64,000 nucleotides of DNA from Sitta carolinensis (taxonomy: Eukaryota; Chordata; Aves; Passeriformes; Sittidae), in assembly GCA_032173965.1 (NCBI GenBank), contig CM063284.1, forward strand, positions 107,001,410 to 107,065,409, given 5' to 3'. A model generated the notes under the pieces. It ran no database searches. It was not told where the DNA came from and saw only the letters and a list, made by a program, of their open reading frames with translations. Made by a program: the position numbers and the translations under genes. Positions 42,248-55,290 of the stretch are shown piece by piece (within the stretch, counting starts at the first letter, position 1; each line of letters starts with the position of its first letter).

Positions 42248-42382
42248 TCACCATACCTGGATGTATTTAAAAAAAAGGCTGGATGTGGTACTTGGTGCCA
42301 TGGTCTAGTTGAAGTGTTAAGGCATGGGTTGGACTTGATGAACTTGGAGGTCTTTTCCAACCTAGTTATTCTATGATTCTGT
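42248..42382 (+). repeat. CR1 LINE 3' end
   Basis: Contains GGGTTGGACTTGATGAACTT, then GGTCTTTTCCAACCTAGTTA and ends with the terminal ATTCTATGATTCTG repeats of CR1. Orientation is opposite to the copy about 0.6 kb to the left. Confidence 0.95.
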
Positions 42383-44869
42383 AAACAAGAACTGGAGGAA
42401 CTACAGCACGTGGAAATTGAGAAATTGTGTTATATCAAAGAGTCACACTTCTGCAAAGGTGGAACAAAGCACAGAGTAGCCACTGGCTTTTGTGCTCCTG
42501 GAATAACCATCTGATGGTAAAGATGTGAAAGTTCATGTCTGACTTTGGAACACCACCTACTTGCAGTGGAAGGTCACAAAGCAAAGAAGACCTATGAATG
42601 CCAAAAGCACTTAAAGTGGTTTTCATGGAAATCTGGCTTTACGATAAGCTCCAATCATTAGGCTTTCTTCAAAGCAATTTCCAAAGGATTGCTGGTTATA
42701 AACAACCTGAATTTCAAGCAGAACCTGGGCAACAATTCACAGTGAAAAACATATTCGGTGTTTCTCCCTCTTTTTCTTGGCTACTACTTTTTACAGGTAG
42801 ATTTTGTACGTGTTTATCATTTATAACCCTTTGATAAATGTTCCAGTCAAACAAATTTTATCCTTGCATTGTTCATGTGGTTGCATTGCAGAGGGTCTTC
42901 CTTGCTCTACAATTCTTTCATTAGACAGTGCCTTCTGGTTTTTGCTTTACTGATTAGCAGGGTATGACCTCCTCTGTGTGCACTCTGCTCTGAAAGAGGA
43001 AGTCAGGAATATGTATTGTGGTGGGACTGTCAGGGGAATACAAGAACTGAAGTATTCTTAGCTTTTCTGGCAGGAGGATGCAGAGTAGGGCATCTTGAGA
43101 GAGGTCACTAAGGAGAAGTTGTAGATGGCTTTGTGTTATTCTTAAACTGCTAAAATCAGATGAGGGTTGGAGGAGTCACTGATATGAGATCTTCCCTAGG
43201 AAACTGAGAAGGACAAGTATGAAACTCACAATGGGATAACAAAATCTGTGAAATTGGTTCCCACCATCAGTTGCTGTATGCTAATGGCATTGGTTCTGGC
43301 TCTCTTTCAACTTCTTTCTCTGCTATCCTTGTCCTGTCTTGCCTTCTCTCAGCTGTGGTGGCTGTAACATCTAAATGTAGTTTCATTTCCTCCTAAAAAG
43401 CTTTGTGGTTATATGCCTGACATTACTTCTCCATTTGCTTTGTTTGCAACTGTGGCATTTAGAAATGGACTGAAACATGCTAGCTAAAACAGGACTTCAA
43501 ATCCTGTGTCTAAATTCACCAAACTGTGATTCAGTATTTTTATAGAAAATACAGTGCCTCAGAATGAGAATTCTCTAGTACATTGCTCCTACAAAGACAG
43601 TATACCTTCACTTCCAAACCCCTCTGTCCAACACGTTTCTCTAAATTACGTGAATTCCCCAGCCTCCTAGCACAGCTTTTAAGAAGGGTCGCTCTCTGCT
43701 TACTAATCAGGCATGTGAATGGTTTTCCTTAAAGAAAGAAACTTTGAAAACACATGAAAATCTACTGAATATCAATCATTATAGAGGTCCCTTTAAACTC
43801 TGTCGTAATACTCAAGAGAAGGCTTCCTGCTGAATTAAAATCTGCAGTTTCAAATGTGCAACCTTTCTTTAACTGCACTGACTCTGCTCTGTTTTCTTTT
43901 TGTTTGGGGTTGATGATTTTTTTCCCTAGAGATTATTTATTTTGGACATCCCTTTAACACAGTCCCAACATTTACCCTGCTTTTGTGTTGAAACAGATTT
44001 TTTTTTGTCCTGATAGCCTTCCAGTTAAGAGTTTAGTTAAAAAAAAGATAAAAGAAATAAATTCACAAAAATCACAAATGCTTCCATACTGTGACAAATT
44101 TTAAACATATTTTTGAGCACTCTTCAAAAGCAAGGGATTGGCATCTCCTAGGGAGTGAAGCTGAGTCTTGAGGAAGAGACATAACAAAGGGTGAGTAGTA
44201 GTGTAAATTTCCCTCTGGTTCTCTACTAAAATATATCATTCCTGATCTGGACCACACCCAGAGATAAGAGAGAAATTCATTAGGTGAGGCTTCATTAGGT
44301 GTGGGTGACAATGTCCCCTTCCTATTACCCACCAGTGATATGATCAGAACCCTGGGAGGGACTTAGGAAGCTGATCCCCTTGTCCCCAGGAAGGATCAAC
44401 TCTTTCTGTGTCATTCCTGCACAGACATTTGTTACCCATCTCTTTCAAGCAGAACCAAGTGCTACAAAGTCTTCTAAGGTGCCCAGAGACAGATGCAGCC
44501 TGATAGCCAGACCTGCCAGCATATCTGGCCATTTGCAATGGTTTGCAGGCTGGCTTAGTGGCCATACGGTTGTTTGGATGATATCTCCATGGGATTTATC
44601 TTCCACCTTCAAAAACAACCAACCATGTGAAAGGCTGCCAAATGCCCCAAATGTAAAATCTTTACACCAAAATGCTTTGTGTAGGACATAGTGATTTATT
44701 CTTGGCTATTTCTAAAGAACTGTGAAAGGAAAGAATATTAAACCTCTGTTCAGATGATCACAATTTGAAAAACAAAGATAATCCAGGGTTGTATTATAAT
44801 TTTTATAGGTACAATTTGTACCTATCTTTCAGTAGATGAGAGAGGTGGCACAGGAGAAACGGATCATTA

Positions 44870-45200
44870 AACAGTAGTGTGAAGCCAGGGAAATTAACCA
44901 GCTGCTGTGAAAGCCACCTCGCTCCGTCTCTGAGCGCGCGACAGACACGGCGAGAGGGAGGGAGGGAGGGAAAGAGAGAGGTGCCAATTGTACCTATAAT
45001 GCAATAATTAAAAAAACTCTGCCTACAATCTCACCATAATGGCTTGCACAGGTTAGATCAAAGAGACGCTGCTGCTGCTCACAAAGGGGCTTCTCTTTGC
45101 ATAAATACGTGTGCTCACAGGTAGCATATTCCAGCCAATTCAAAGCTCTAATGTATATAGCCTATAGAGGCTAGAATGCGTTTTGTAGGGTTCTCTCTCC
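44870..45200. promoter_or_regulatory. Candidate regulatory element with a CpG-dense core
   Basis: A local cluster of seven CpGs (CTCGCTCCGTCTCTGAGCGC and following bases, 44919-44955) stands out in AT-rich intron and is followed by a (GGGA)n stretch. Next comes AT-rich unique sequence with CCAATTG, GCAATAATTAAA and a perfect TCF/LEF word ATCAAAG at 45057-45063. No open frame or splice site of note. It could be an enhancer, an internal promoter or a small CpG island. Confidence 0.4.
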
Positions 45201-46630
45201 TCTACCCACTGCAAAAACACTCTTTGATAGAGGGGAGGTAGTGAAATAGTAGAAAAGGGAATGTTGATGTTTGCTTGACAAGCATCTCTCCAAGCATGCA
45301 GAACTCCCTACTCATGGCTCACCCCATGTTGCACACGTGGTGGGTAGGCATTGCCACCCAGCACACTTCCAAACACATTGGGTTACTATCACTTAGCCCT
45401 AGGAGGCACAATTTCTATTCCATGTGCCCCACTCTGAATATTTCCTTTTGCACTGAGTCAAATGAAGGGGCTATTTCCATCCTTTGCTGCTGCGGCTCCA
45501 GCTCTAACAAAAAAAGATGGAACAAAACACTTGAAAGAAATAACATATGCATCCTTGGGTTATTGTGCCGAAGAAAGAGATAAAACAGGAACAAAGTAAG
45601 AAATTATATTGTCAGAAAAAATGTGAACTTTTTGATTGGGGATGACATTTATTTTAAGTGTGCAATGACGGCAGGGAATCTGTCAGGGTAAGACATGGCA
45701 GAGGTTTCAACGTTTGTTAAGAGCATCATGGGAATTTAACTAAAACTGTTAAAACTGACACTATTGGCTTTTGTTAACACATTAGGCATGGGAAAAGTGC
45801 CAGTCAGCATATCCTCCATAGCATCCGTTCAGTTAAATCATCTGGAAGGCTCGTAGAACTGGGTGTGATAATAAATGCGACGTTTTCCACACATGGATAG
45901 AGGGAGCAGAGAGGGACAGGACCATTTTGACAAGAACAACGAGATCACTTTTAAAAACCTGCACCTGCCTTGTAATTTAAAAGCATGCAAGAAGGAGGAA
46001 GGAGCTTCAGAAATGTTTTTTCTTTCAAAGACAAGTGAAACAAACTTACTAAACACAATACAAATGGATTCCGAGTAAGTGCTTATAGTAGAAAATAACT
46101 TGATACTAGAGTGTATATTTATGGAATTGGCTCGAGTACAATTAAAGCACTGTCTAAAGCATTCCACTTTAAAACAGACTCAATTACCACTTCATAGTTT
46201 GGCTGGCAGACCAACAAAAACAGAATGCCAGCCATTTACTTGCAAGAACAGGAGATACATTAATACAAATACAGTAGTGCCACTGCCAGAGGGTTTAAAC
46301 AGAGCTTTGTGGACCGGAATCTTCAGCAAAATATCATGCTCAGAGGCAAAACCCCAAAAATCTGTTTGGTGAGCACTTATACCAAACATGAATGGGTCAA
46401 AAGCCCCCCACACTGCTATGAAATCTCATTACACAAATAAACACTACGAATGACTCAAAGCTATGCATTCTGGTAAGGCAAAGCATATTACATAGGTCTA
46501 ACCATCTCTATATGAAGAAGCATGTGAAATGGATATATTTGCTGAGCAACCATCTGTGACCAAGCAATAAGCAAGATCTAAAACTAGGAGTCAATCTCAT
46601 AGTAAAAATAAACTGATCAAGAAGTGAAGT

Positions 46631-46647
46631 AAAAAAAAAAAAAAAAA
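46631..46647 (+). repeat. 17-nt A run
   Basis: Simple homopolymer with no element body in front of it. Confidence 0.9.
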
Positions 46648-47329
46648 GACAAACCAAAACAACACAGAGAAAGAAAAAGGGGCTATTTTAAACATATTTT
46701 AAACACCAAAAGATCTTTATGAGATTAGAAATTAGAAAATAATCAGACTGAATTCACAATTTCTTCTATAAATGAGACACCACCAGATAAAGACATATAA
46801 ACAATTAGTTTGCTATTTCTGGAGTGCTCTGACTACAGCACAACCATTTGCTCTTAAAATGACCAGTTTTACTCTTCTGAAGTTCTTATGCAGAGAAGTT
46901 TCTGCTCATCTGCTGCTGTCTGCTTCAGCTGATAAAATACAGATGAAGAATTAGGATAAAAACACAGAACATGGCTGCCAAGAGTTGTTCTTTCTGCCAT
47001 TTGAGCATAACCTCATGTAGTTTGATCCACTCAGCATTTACTTAAGTGCTGCATCTAAGAAAAAACAGAAAGTTGTAACATATGGAAGCTTGGGTAGTAA
47101 CCAAAAGAACAATATTTTTTGGCCATGCGAGCAGAGTAGTATGACGCCTCCTGACTGGTAGGAAAGTGAGTGCAACACAGACATAACCTCATTACATACT
47201 GGAGACTTCCACCTTTCGAACTTTCAGCAGACTCATTTCTTGGAGCCTTCGAGCTCTCTCATCGATCTGCAGCCATTGCTATGCACAAGGCAGCCTTGAA
47301 GGGCATGACACCTGTGGTATAATGCCATA

Positions 47330-47700
47330 TGTCTCAGAAGGTTTATTATTATTTTTTAAATGAAATCTAAATAGCTATACATAGTAAAGGAAATGGTTTT
47401 CACAGGAACTAAAGGACTGATTTAATAAAGATTACAGTCAGAGATTACTGGCAGCTACAAAAGAAATGCCAGACACTGAGAGGTTTTCTGTACCGCTGAT
47501 CGGTAGGACATTTACAGATGTAGGAGAAAGGGTCTGATTATGTGTATCACTGGGAAACCTATAACTAATGCCAGCTAGAGACAGGCATCATTCGTATATG
47601 TCTTCATTTAAAGCAATAAGGGATAAGAGAGAGGAGGGTCAAAGGAATGCAGGCTTACACTGCTACAAGCTATATTGTATAATAATTTAATTAATTAATT
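47330..47700. promoter_or_regulatory. Candidate conserved non-coding element
   Basis: Unique AT-rich sequence with TTTATTATTATTTTTTAAAT, GACTGATTTAATAAAGATTA and a (TTAA)-type ATTTAATTAATTAATTGC at its right end. No repeat-family signature. Composition-based call. Confidence 0.22.
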
Positions 47701-49429
47701 GCACACATTCCCAACCTTTAGACCTACTAACGTGTTCTCAGATATTCACAGAGCTTTTATTCATCACAGGACCTACAATACACTCTTTACTTAGAAGAAG
47801 AGAAGACGGCAACAAGGCTTGATTCTATTTCTGGAGAGATTTGCTCTTAATCTGCTAAAGGTTATGTTGGCTCTCTGTAGTATCAGAAAATTAAAAATGA
47901 AGCTTTTATTTTTATTATTCCACTGCATTCTACTTCATCTTTTTTCCTTCAGATTTTGATATAAAGTAATCCTAATTATTCTGCAAAAGCTATGCAATTT
48001 TTTTGTCACTAACCTGTTTCACCAAATTAAAATCAAGTCCATGCAAACAGGTACACGGCAGAGATCATTCTGTTATGATCATCAGGTATGTAAATATCTG
48101 CAGCACTGCCCTTTCCCTGACACATGCCACAGAAAGCTACGGGCTAGAGCTGCCTCAGGGGGCAGCTCGGCTCTCCTGGGAAACTTTGAAAAATAATCAC
48201 CTTAGTAATATGACAGACCTGAACAATATGGGCCAGATCCTGCACTCTGCTCTGTGAGGAGATCTGCCAAAACCACTCCCCTGCATGCAGCCAAGGACAT
48301 TTGGGTGGCACATGAGACCTCTGTTTTCAGTGTATATTGCATTACACTTCTTCTCCAGCTATTATGGTCCAGTCAGCTAAAGGACTGCTGCAGCTCATTC
48401 CTCCCCTGAAATTTTCATCCAGTGAGTATGACACCATGATAATGATGCTATAGGGATGTCACACGGGGACCACTGTAGTTTTGTGCAGAAAGCATGGCTT
48501 GGTGTGGACTCTTGAGTTCTGTCCCACTGGCTTTGACAATAGGGGGAAAACACAGAAATGTAAAAAACCACAGAAACTGCATGTCAAGCTGCTAGTATAT
48601 TTTCCCACATAGAAAAGGATCTTTCTTGCAAGATAACTGTGAACTACACTCAGCTTACAAAATGCTCCTCCTATTTAAAACATACTCTTTTTTGATTTTG
48701 CATCTTGTTTAATACATGAAAAGAAAACCAGAGCACATATCAGTCTTTTTCATTGTTTGGCCTTTTTTTTTGTGATGAAGAATGGAAAAGAAGGGTGGAA
48801 GAGGAAAAAGACTTAACAATTACTATGGGTAGCAGAAGTTGATACAATTACCTGAAATAAATTTGACTGTCAAGTTTCATGCTACTAAACTTGCAGTGAC
48901 ATTTAATGAAAAAACTGCTTGATTTTTTCCTTCACTAATGTAATGCCATAATCTATTTCAATAAGGTAGTAAATATTTTCACTATTACATGAAACAACCT
49001 TTTGGTTGGTTTATAATTACAAGAATGATGCTAACTGTATTCCTTGCTTTGTTTCAATATCCCTTGTCATTGCCATAGACCTCTCTGCCTCTCTTGTTTT
49101 TCTCAAAAGCAATTTAGAAAATGCTTGTATTTTAGACAAAAGGAGAACATTTGGTGAAAGAAAATTCATCATTAGGTATCTAGAGGTTTGTTAATAGAAA
49201 AGGCAACTCCCACAGTGTATCCTAGTGCTCAAGCCAGACACACATGCTCAGGACCAGCAAGCTGCCTTCACAGTGGGCCAAAAGTCATTATCATAATTTT
49301 ATATTACATAGACTACATTGAAAATTTAATATATCCCAGCAAAAAGAGACAAAAGACATTTTGCATAATGCTTCTGTGAGCGCACTCTCTCTTGCTACTC
49401 TTTTAGCCACCCCATGCAGATAATCACAC

Positions 49430-49580
49430 CAGGAAAAAGAAGTTCATTACCTAAGCCAAATCAAAATTAGGCTTTTCTTTTTGATAGGGAACTTCATTAG
49501 TAAGCCCTGTCTTATACAGCTGGGAGATTTGATGAATCTATCTTGGAGTAATAATTCAGCACAATCAGCCACATTTCTGG
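49430..49580. promoter_or_regulatory. Candidate conserved non-coding element
   Basis: Short unique stretch with CAAATCAAAATTAGGC, GAACTTCATTAGTAAGC and GAGTAATAATTCAGC, all homeodomain-type cores. Composition-based call. Confidence 0.22.
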
Positions 49581-50384
49581 TTTAAGTTTTACGTCTTTGT
49601 TACAAAAATTGGAACTATACCTATAGTGTGCAGTCATATATCTACAAATTCATAGCCTATGTATTCTCATTTCACGGCGTTTAAAACATGCCAGAGTGGC
49701 AGCACACTATGTTAGTAAACAGGTTCCCTCATTTCCATGCTTGAGGCTTCTAGGGACTAAAAGTCCTAAACAGTTGAAAAATGGATTTTGCTCCTTGCTG
49801 CAGAACCTGCAGTTAAACTACATTACAGAATTGATTTCGAGAAAAGGAAAGATTGTCTCCTCTACCTCCATTTTCTCCTACTCCCCTTGTTAAGCTATTT
49901 CCTGATTATGACCCAGACTACAAACCTAGCCTCCTTCCTGAATTTCCAAGGGGTAGAAATGCACTGGGGTAATGTCCCATCTGTACTGCACTCAATTAAT
50001 CTCTAAAAAAGACAAGAAATAAAACGTTCTGCTATCTGTAGATACATGGTTACAGACAGGTAGTCACTGCTATGTAAACAATATATAAATTGGAGAATCC
50101 AGCTGGACATCTGCAAATCACAATGTGGTTTGCAACAGTGACAGGATTCTGCTGTTTCAGAGCATGCCTGGTACAGACTGCAGGTGGCTGTACTGTCATC
50201 TGGGGCCCTTCTTTATGCATGTTTTCCCCCACAGACATGCCTGGATACTCTGCCCTCTTGTCATATTTTCAGTGCAGCCGTATTTTTCATCGCTATCACA
50301 CAAAATAATCTGCAAAAGAGATACTCATACAGAATTCCCCAAATGCTTTACATACCAACAAAAAGTATTCACTGTCCCCATTTT

Positions 50385-50470
50385 CATGTTGTGATCAGCT
50401 GCATTTCAAAGCAATTAAGTGATTTGCCCACGAAGACAGAGGCAATCACTAGGAAAGTTGAGAAAAAACA
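50385..50470 (-). repeat. Possible MIR-like fragment (antisense)
   Basis: AATTAAGTGATTTGCCCACG followed by AAGACAGAGGCAATCACTAG resembles the reverse complement of the MIR block 'gttaagtgacttgcccaaggtcac'. Only about 80 bp can be followed. Confidence 0.4.
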
Positions 50471-52699
50471 GTAAAGATGGGTTGGTCAGCATCCCTAAAA
50501 ACTATGAGCAATGGTCTTCTGACCAGTGGGAATTAGTGTAAAACTCTCTTCAGGAGGCAAGAATACTTAAATTTGTTACAATTGCTGAAAAATAATTTTA
50601 TTCATACTACATCTTCTTTTACAATTAAATACAAATGGCTCTTCAGATTGCAAATGTGCCTCAGGGTGTGTCTACAAACAAAGGTCCCTTTTTTACACCT
50701 ATGGACATTCATTCCATTGAATATGCACATGCATGTCTACACTCCTGGTAAGGCTGGATTAGAGTGTATAAATACAGCCAAGGTTGTGGTGTGGGAGGGT
50801 AAACGTGATCCTGACACACAAGTCATCCACTTGTCAACACTGAGATGACACATCCATACACTCACAATGTGACTTAGATAAGGGTGTTGAAGCTTTCAGG
50901 AAACCATAAGATCCCCCTTGAATACACATTTGAGAAGACAGTTTTACTCACAGTTCTAGCTGTTCAGCTCTACTCATGAAAATGTCATTAAAGCCATGCA
51001 GGTAAGGTGGATGGACCTGAAAAGCATGGGCTGTAGAAAATTAAGGCAGATGCCCTCTCCCCACCTCTGTGTGCCACTAGTGGGGGGCTCAGCTGCACCC
51101 CAGTGAGTGAGGCTGATAGTGGCTTTCAAGGGTAGAAGAATTTACTGTGCTGGGACATCTGGGTCCTAAATGAGACAAGAAGTTGGGGTGCTTCTCACTA
51201 ATAGACATCTGGAACACTCAGTGCACTGGGATCTGGGGAGCTTTGGTGTGGACAGGCAAAGTCAATGGGGACATGTTACAGGCTCCCTAAATCTCAGTGT
51301 GGTGATGATGCACCAGTTGCCTTTTCATCTCTGACTCGTGAGGGGAACCTGAAGGGCAGGCTCTTCCAAAAATGCTACTGAATTCATCCAAAACTGCTTA
51401 TCCAAAGCTTTCAGGTGTCCCTTGGACCTCTAGATAAACTGGTTTACATTGTACAAACAAATCTCATTTTTGGCTCAGAGCATTTTTGACAGCCTCTCAA
51501 ACACATCTTAGGCTTGTCAGAGGTCCTTCATGTGACTCTCGTAATGCAAAGCAGCCCTACATTTTGAAATATTTCCTTTCTTCTTGTTTTCATTGAGGGA
51601 AATCACAGAAAAAATCCCTGCAAATTGTCAACAGAAACACAGAAGAATGGCCGCAAAGAAACCTGTGTTTACTATCAAACACATAAACTGTATGTATTTA
51701 GACACTGGAGATTTATTACACATCCAAAGCCAAAACAGGCAGATTTACAACTGTATCTCCCCTTACTTCTTTCAACGTGGACAGCATAAAATCCTTTTTA
51801 CAACTGTTTAAATTCAAGCTGAAATTTACCATGAAAATCTGAAAGTTAGGCTTGATTTACAATCTGGTCAGCAAGCTGAAATTTCAAATAAATGGATATG
51901 TACCTAGTTAATCCAAGTGCACAGAATCCAGTTCAGCTATTTTCTTTTTCACTAGATATCCACATGTTATTAGAAGTACACAGCTAACCAGGTTTCATGC
52001 AGTAGACAAAATAGCATTGTGGGATTACATTAGTCCGACAGCTGCTTTATGACTATAGCTTCCAGACCAATTTATTTAATATTGATCTTTAAACAAACAT
52101 CAGTACAAATAAATTTGAGCACTCTAGTCCTGAGATTTTGTATCTATAAAAGAGGCCAATATTCAGAGAAGCAGTTCTGCCTGTATTTCACTCTTTGATT
52201 CTGTTTTCTTTGATCCTACCAGGTATCGAATACATCAATGCCAAATTAAAACAAATCTATCCTAAGATAAAGCTCTGTTTATAATCTTTCGTGCAGAAAG
52301 AATTTTTCTATCAATAACTTCCAGCAAGCATTTTAACTGATCTTTTTATTGCTTTATTCTGGTTACTACAAAAGAAAGCAGTGCCATGTCCTGACTATTG
52401 TGCTAAACTCTCTCCAGCAGACCTGTCAAGGAGGGTTTTCAGAACAACATGTGAGAGAGTGAACTGTTCATGGTTAATGACGCCAAGCAATTGCCCATTT
52501 GTGGAGGTGCCAGGGTGCTTTGCTGAGGACGGGTTTGCATCCCTGAGGGGGAGGAAGTGAGGTGCATTAGTACAGGACAGAAAGGGAGGCTACACTCTGA
52601 GGCTGATAAGAGGCAGATCCTGCAAGGTGGGGTGGTGCTTTTTAGCATAGTAATTGTCCTCCCTCACACAATTCCTTCAGCGCTCTAACTCTTCCCCTT

Positions 52700-53060
52700 C
52701 CTCCTGGGAAGGTCTGATGGGCCATGACTGGCTCAACTGACATCAGAGGCAGCTGTCTTGTCTTAGAAGATGTCATAAACCATCAAACACCCCCAAAACA
52801 CGCCAAGACTAATTTCTGAGGCCTTCCACCAGAGGATTAGAACCACCCCCCCCACCCCCCCCCGGGGTGGTACCTGGGGGTTTTCACCTGAGCTTGAGTG
52901 TAACCCATTGGACTTTGCGTTTTGTGGGCTTTCCCCAGCCACAGTGGATCAAGACCATCGCTTCGACCAAAGGGTATCTAAATTGCAACAACCAAGTCTC
53001 GTCACTGGATTCACAGGTGGTGGTCTATTTCTACTATTATCCTTTCTTTTGCCTCTTTCT
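52700..53060. mobile_element. Possible diverged avian LTR
   Basis: The sequence from about GATGGGCCATGACTGGCTCA to GGATTCACAGGTGGTGGTCT reads like the LTR-type repeats I associate with avian ERVL/ERV1 copies (GACTTTGCGTTTTGTGGGCT, GACCATCGCTTCGACCAAAG). A C run (52846-52863) is bracketed by the 8-bp inverted repeat ACCACCCC (52842-52849) and GGGGTGGT (52864-52871). I found no target-site duplication or definite ends, and the strand is unresolved. Confidence 0.38.
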
Positions 53061-53743
53061 CTTTCTCCTCATACTTTTTCTTAAGTAATATTTTAATGCC
53101 TTCATATTTCTGTATTACTATAGATATTAATAACTAAAATGGCTACATACCTGCTTTGCATTGTGGCCAAATTGTTCAAAAATAAACTCTACATATAAAC
53201 AAACACCAATCATCTGTCCCAAGGGATCTATTAATAAGAACCTGGGTTACTCATGTCTTCTGGGGTGGGTTGTAACACTCCATCCTTTCAGACTTCTGTA
53301 CAGTTTTTCTCCTAACTACTTTCATCCAGTGTCAGGAACAGGCCCAGCTCCCAGTGCCCCCTTGCTGAGAAAATTGCTGTGCCATGATACAGGTTTGGGA
53401 GGCTGATGTTTAGTGTTTTACAGGGCAATGGTTGACCATTTGGAGGAGGGGACAGCTGGGTGCTGAACATAAGTAGGAAAAAAAAACTTAGAGAAATAGA
53501 TAATGAACCCTGGGATTAGACACTCAATTCAATTAGGCGGGTATATATAAATGTTAGGCATAAACTGATCCAACATAATTATTTGCACAGGACTTATTTG
53601 TGCCCTTCTTAGCTATGCTGAATGAGCACAGATACCAGATTCACTGGGGACACATCTTCCACTGGTGTGGAACTGGGCTAAAGTTCAAAAGTTTTTGGTC
53701 ACAACTTACTCAGATCTGCCATCTGGCTTATGTGCACTGAGTT

Positions 53744-53983
53744 TTACGGATTATATCCATCTCCCAAATGGAATAAGTAGACATTTGTGTGTGTCAGGAA
53801 AAAAAAAAAAGGAAAATAAAATGAAAATCTGCTGTCTGTGTTAACCAGAAGAATGGCCATTTGAGTGGCTTGTGTAGCCCGCGCTTTGGCAGCAGGCTGA
53901 GGGCTGTCAGCCTTCCCAATGGTGTGCCTTTTGGAGGAGGCGATGTGTCCCTTCAAACCTGCAATCTGCTTGATTCCAGCCAT
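53744..53983 (-). other. Unclassified small open frame (79 codons)
   Basis: The minus-strand ATG at 53983 has a strong context (A at -3, G at +4), and the first ~44 residues (MAGIKQIAGLKGHIASSKRH...) are Lys/Ala/Gln-rich with coding-like, GC-richer composition. The last third turns Phe-rich, as expected of read-through into intron. No family is recognised. It lies on the ZNF521 transcript strand, so it could be a remnant pseudogene, a small exon of another transcript, or chance. Confidence 0.2.
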
Positions 53984-55019
53984 CCTGACTGGGGCTCAGG
54001 ATGTGCCAAAACTTCTGCTAGGATCTGTGAACAGTAAGTCTCGAAGGAAATTAGGGCTTAAAACAACTTTGCTTTTGTTTGTGATTTGTAGCTGTTTGAG
54101 GGAGGAGAACAACTATGGCAGAAGTGACCAATGCTGCAGCAGTACCCGAGGGCAGGGCATCGTCATGAAGATGAAGCACCCTTACTTAAGACTAGTAGCT
54201 TCCAAATTAACATTACAGGAAGGATTGCATTTCCATTCAGATACTATGTTTTGTGTTGCTGTGCTTGAGACTGAGGAAGACTTCTGCTTTATATGTCAGT
54301 GTTCACTGATAGCTGATTGCCTCAGTGTCTGTGGTGTTCCGAGATAAGTAGGAGCAGGTTATGGAAAATACCATCTTATTAGTGTAAGGCATCATTTTGA
54401 GTATATCATGAGCTGCGAGTTTGAAGAAATCCACCAACTATTTTTCTGAGTAGTGCCAAAAGGAAAAGGAAGAAGCCATTGCTGAGTGGTGAAATGTTTG
54501 GACATGGGCATCATTAAAAAAAATGCTTGTCAGCAGTACACACAACTGTGCTAAGAAACTGAGGAATAACTAAGAGCATTTTTAAAAGAATACTCTCCCA
54601 ATTTTTGGAGACATATTCCTACCATAGATTTTATTTATTTGCTTTTTATTGTTGTTTCACCTGAACCTAATTTTAGAAGACACTCCCTCTGCACGTCCCA
54701 CCTTTTCTGAAACTAGCAGAGAACTAGACAGCATTTTGCAGGTGTAGACAGAAGAATGAGGAGGCTACCAGATGTCCCACCTCTTTTGGGTTACAGCTCT
54801 GGCTACCAGTGAATAACAGCAAGCAAAATGATTTTTCTGAATTTGCTACCCATGGAGCTAGCAAAAAATGAGGAAATAATTCACCAATTCTCTGAGTGAC
54901 TTCAGATCATGACAAAATAAAGGATAAAGGAGTAACTAATTTGGTCAAAAATATTCTTTCAAATCCATGATGAGTAAAAAGTTGCATCTTGTTTACAGTT
55001 ACAGTTTAATGCTGCTGGT

Positions 55020-55290
55020 TTGTCGGGTTTGTAAGCCATGATTCCTAAAGCAAAGAAAACACACAAGAGAATTTTTTAAAAAATAATAGCACTAATGACA
55101 GATCAGCACATGATTATCTTGTTGTGTGATGCAGTAAAAAGAAGGCTGCCCTATAAAGCAAGCTGCCATCTCCGAAGACTTCTCACAGTTCCACCCATAG
55201 GTCTGAACTACGGCAGATTTAATTTCACAAGGAGTGAATTCAGATTATTTCATAACCCTTAAAGATGGCCCCAGCCTATTTTTAATAATG
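55020..55290. promoter_or_regulatory. Candidate conserved non-coding element
   Basis: Unique stretch with AATAATAGCACTAATGACAG, GCACATGATTATCTTG, AGATTTAATTTCACAAGG and ATAACCCTTAAAGATGG. Dense in TAAT/GATTA cores, with no TE signature. Composition-based call. Confidence 0.27.

Noticed and set aside
48895..48915. Minus-strand FIKCH resembling the CIKCQ start of the preceding ZNF521 finger
   Set aside because: The following residues do not continue as a C2H2 finger and no splice sites fit.
53919..54347. 142-codon open frame, plus strand
   Set aside because: No domain recognised, no repeat-family match, and it overlaps the opposite-strand frame at 53744-53983. Probably chance.
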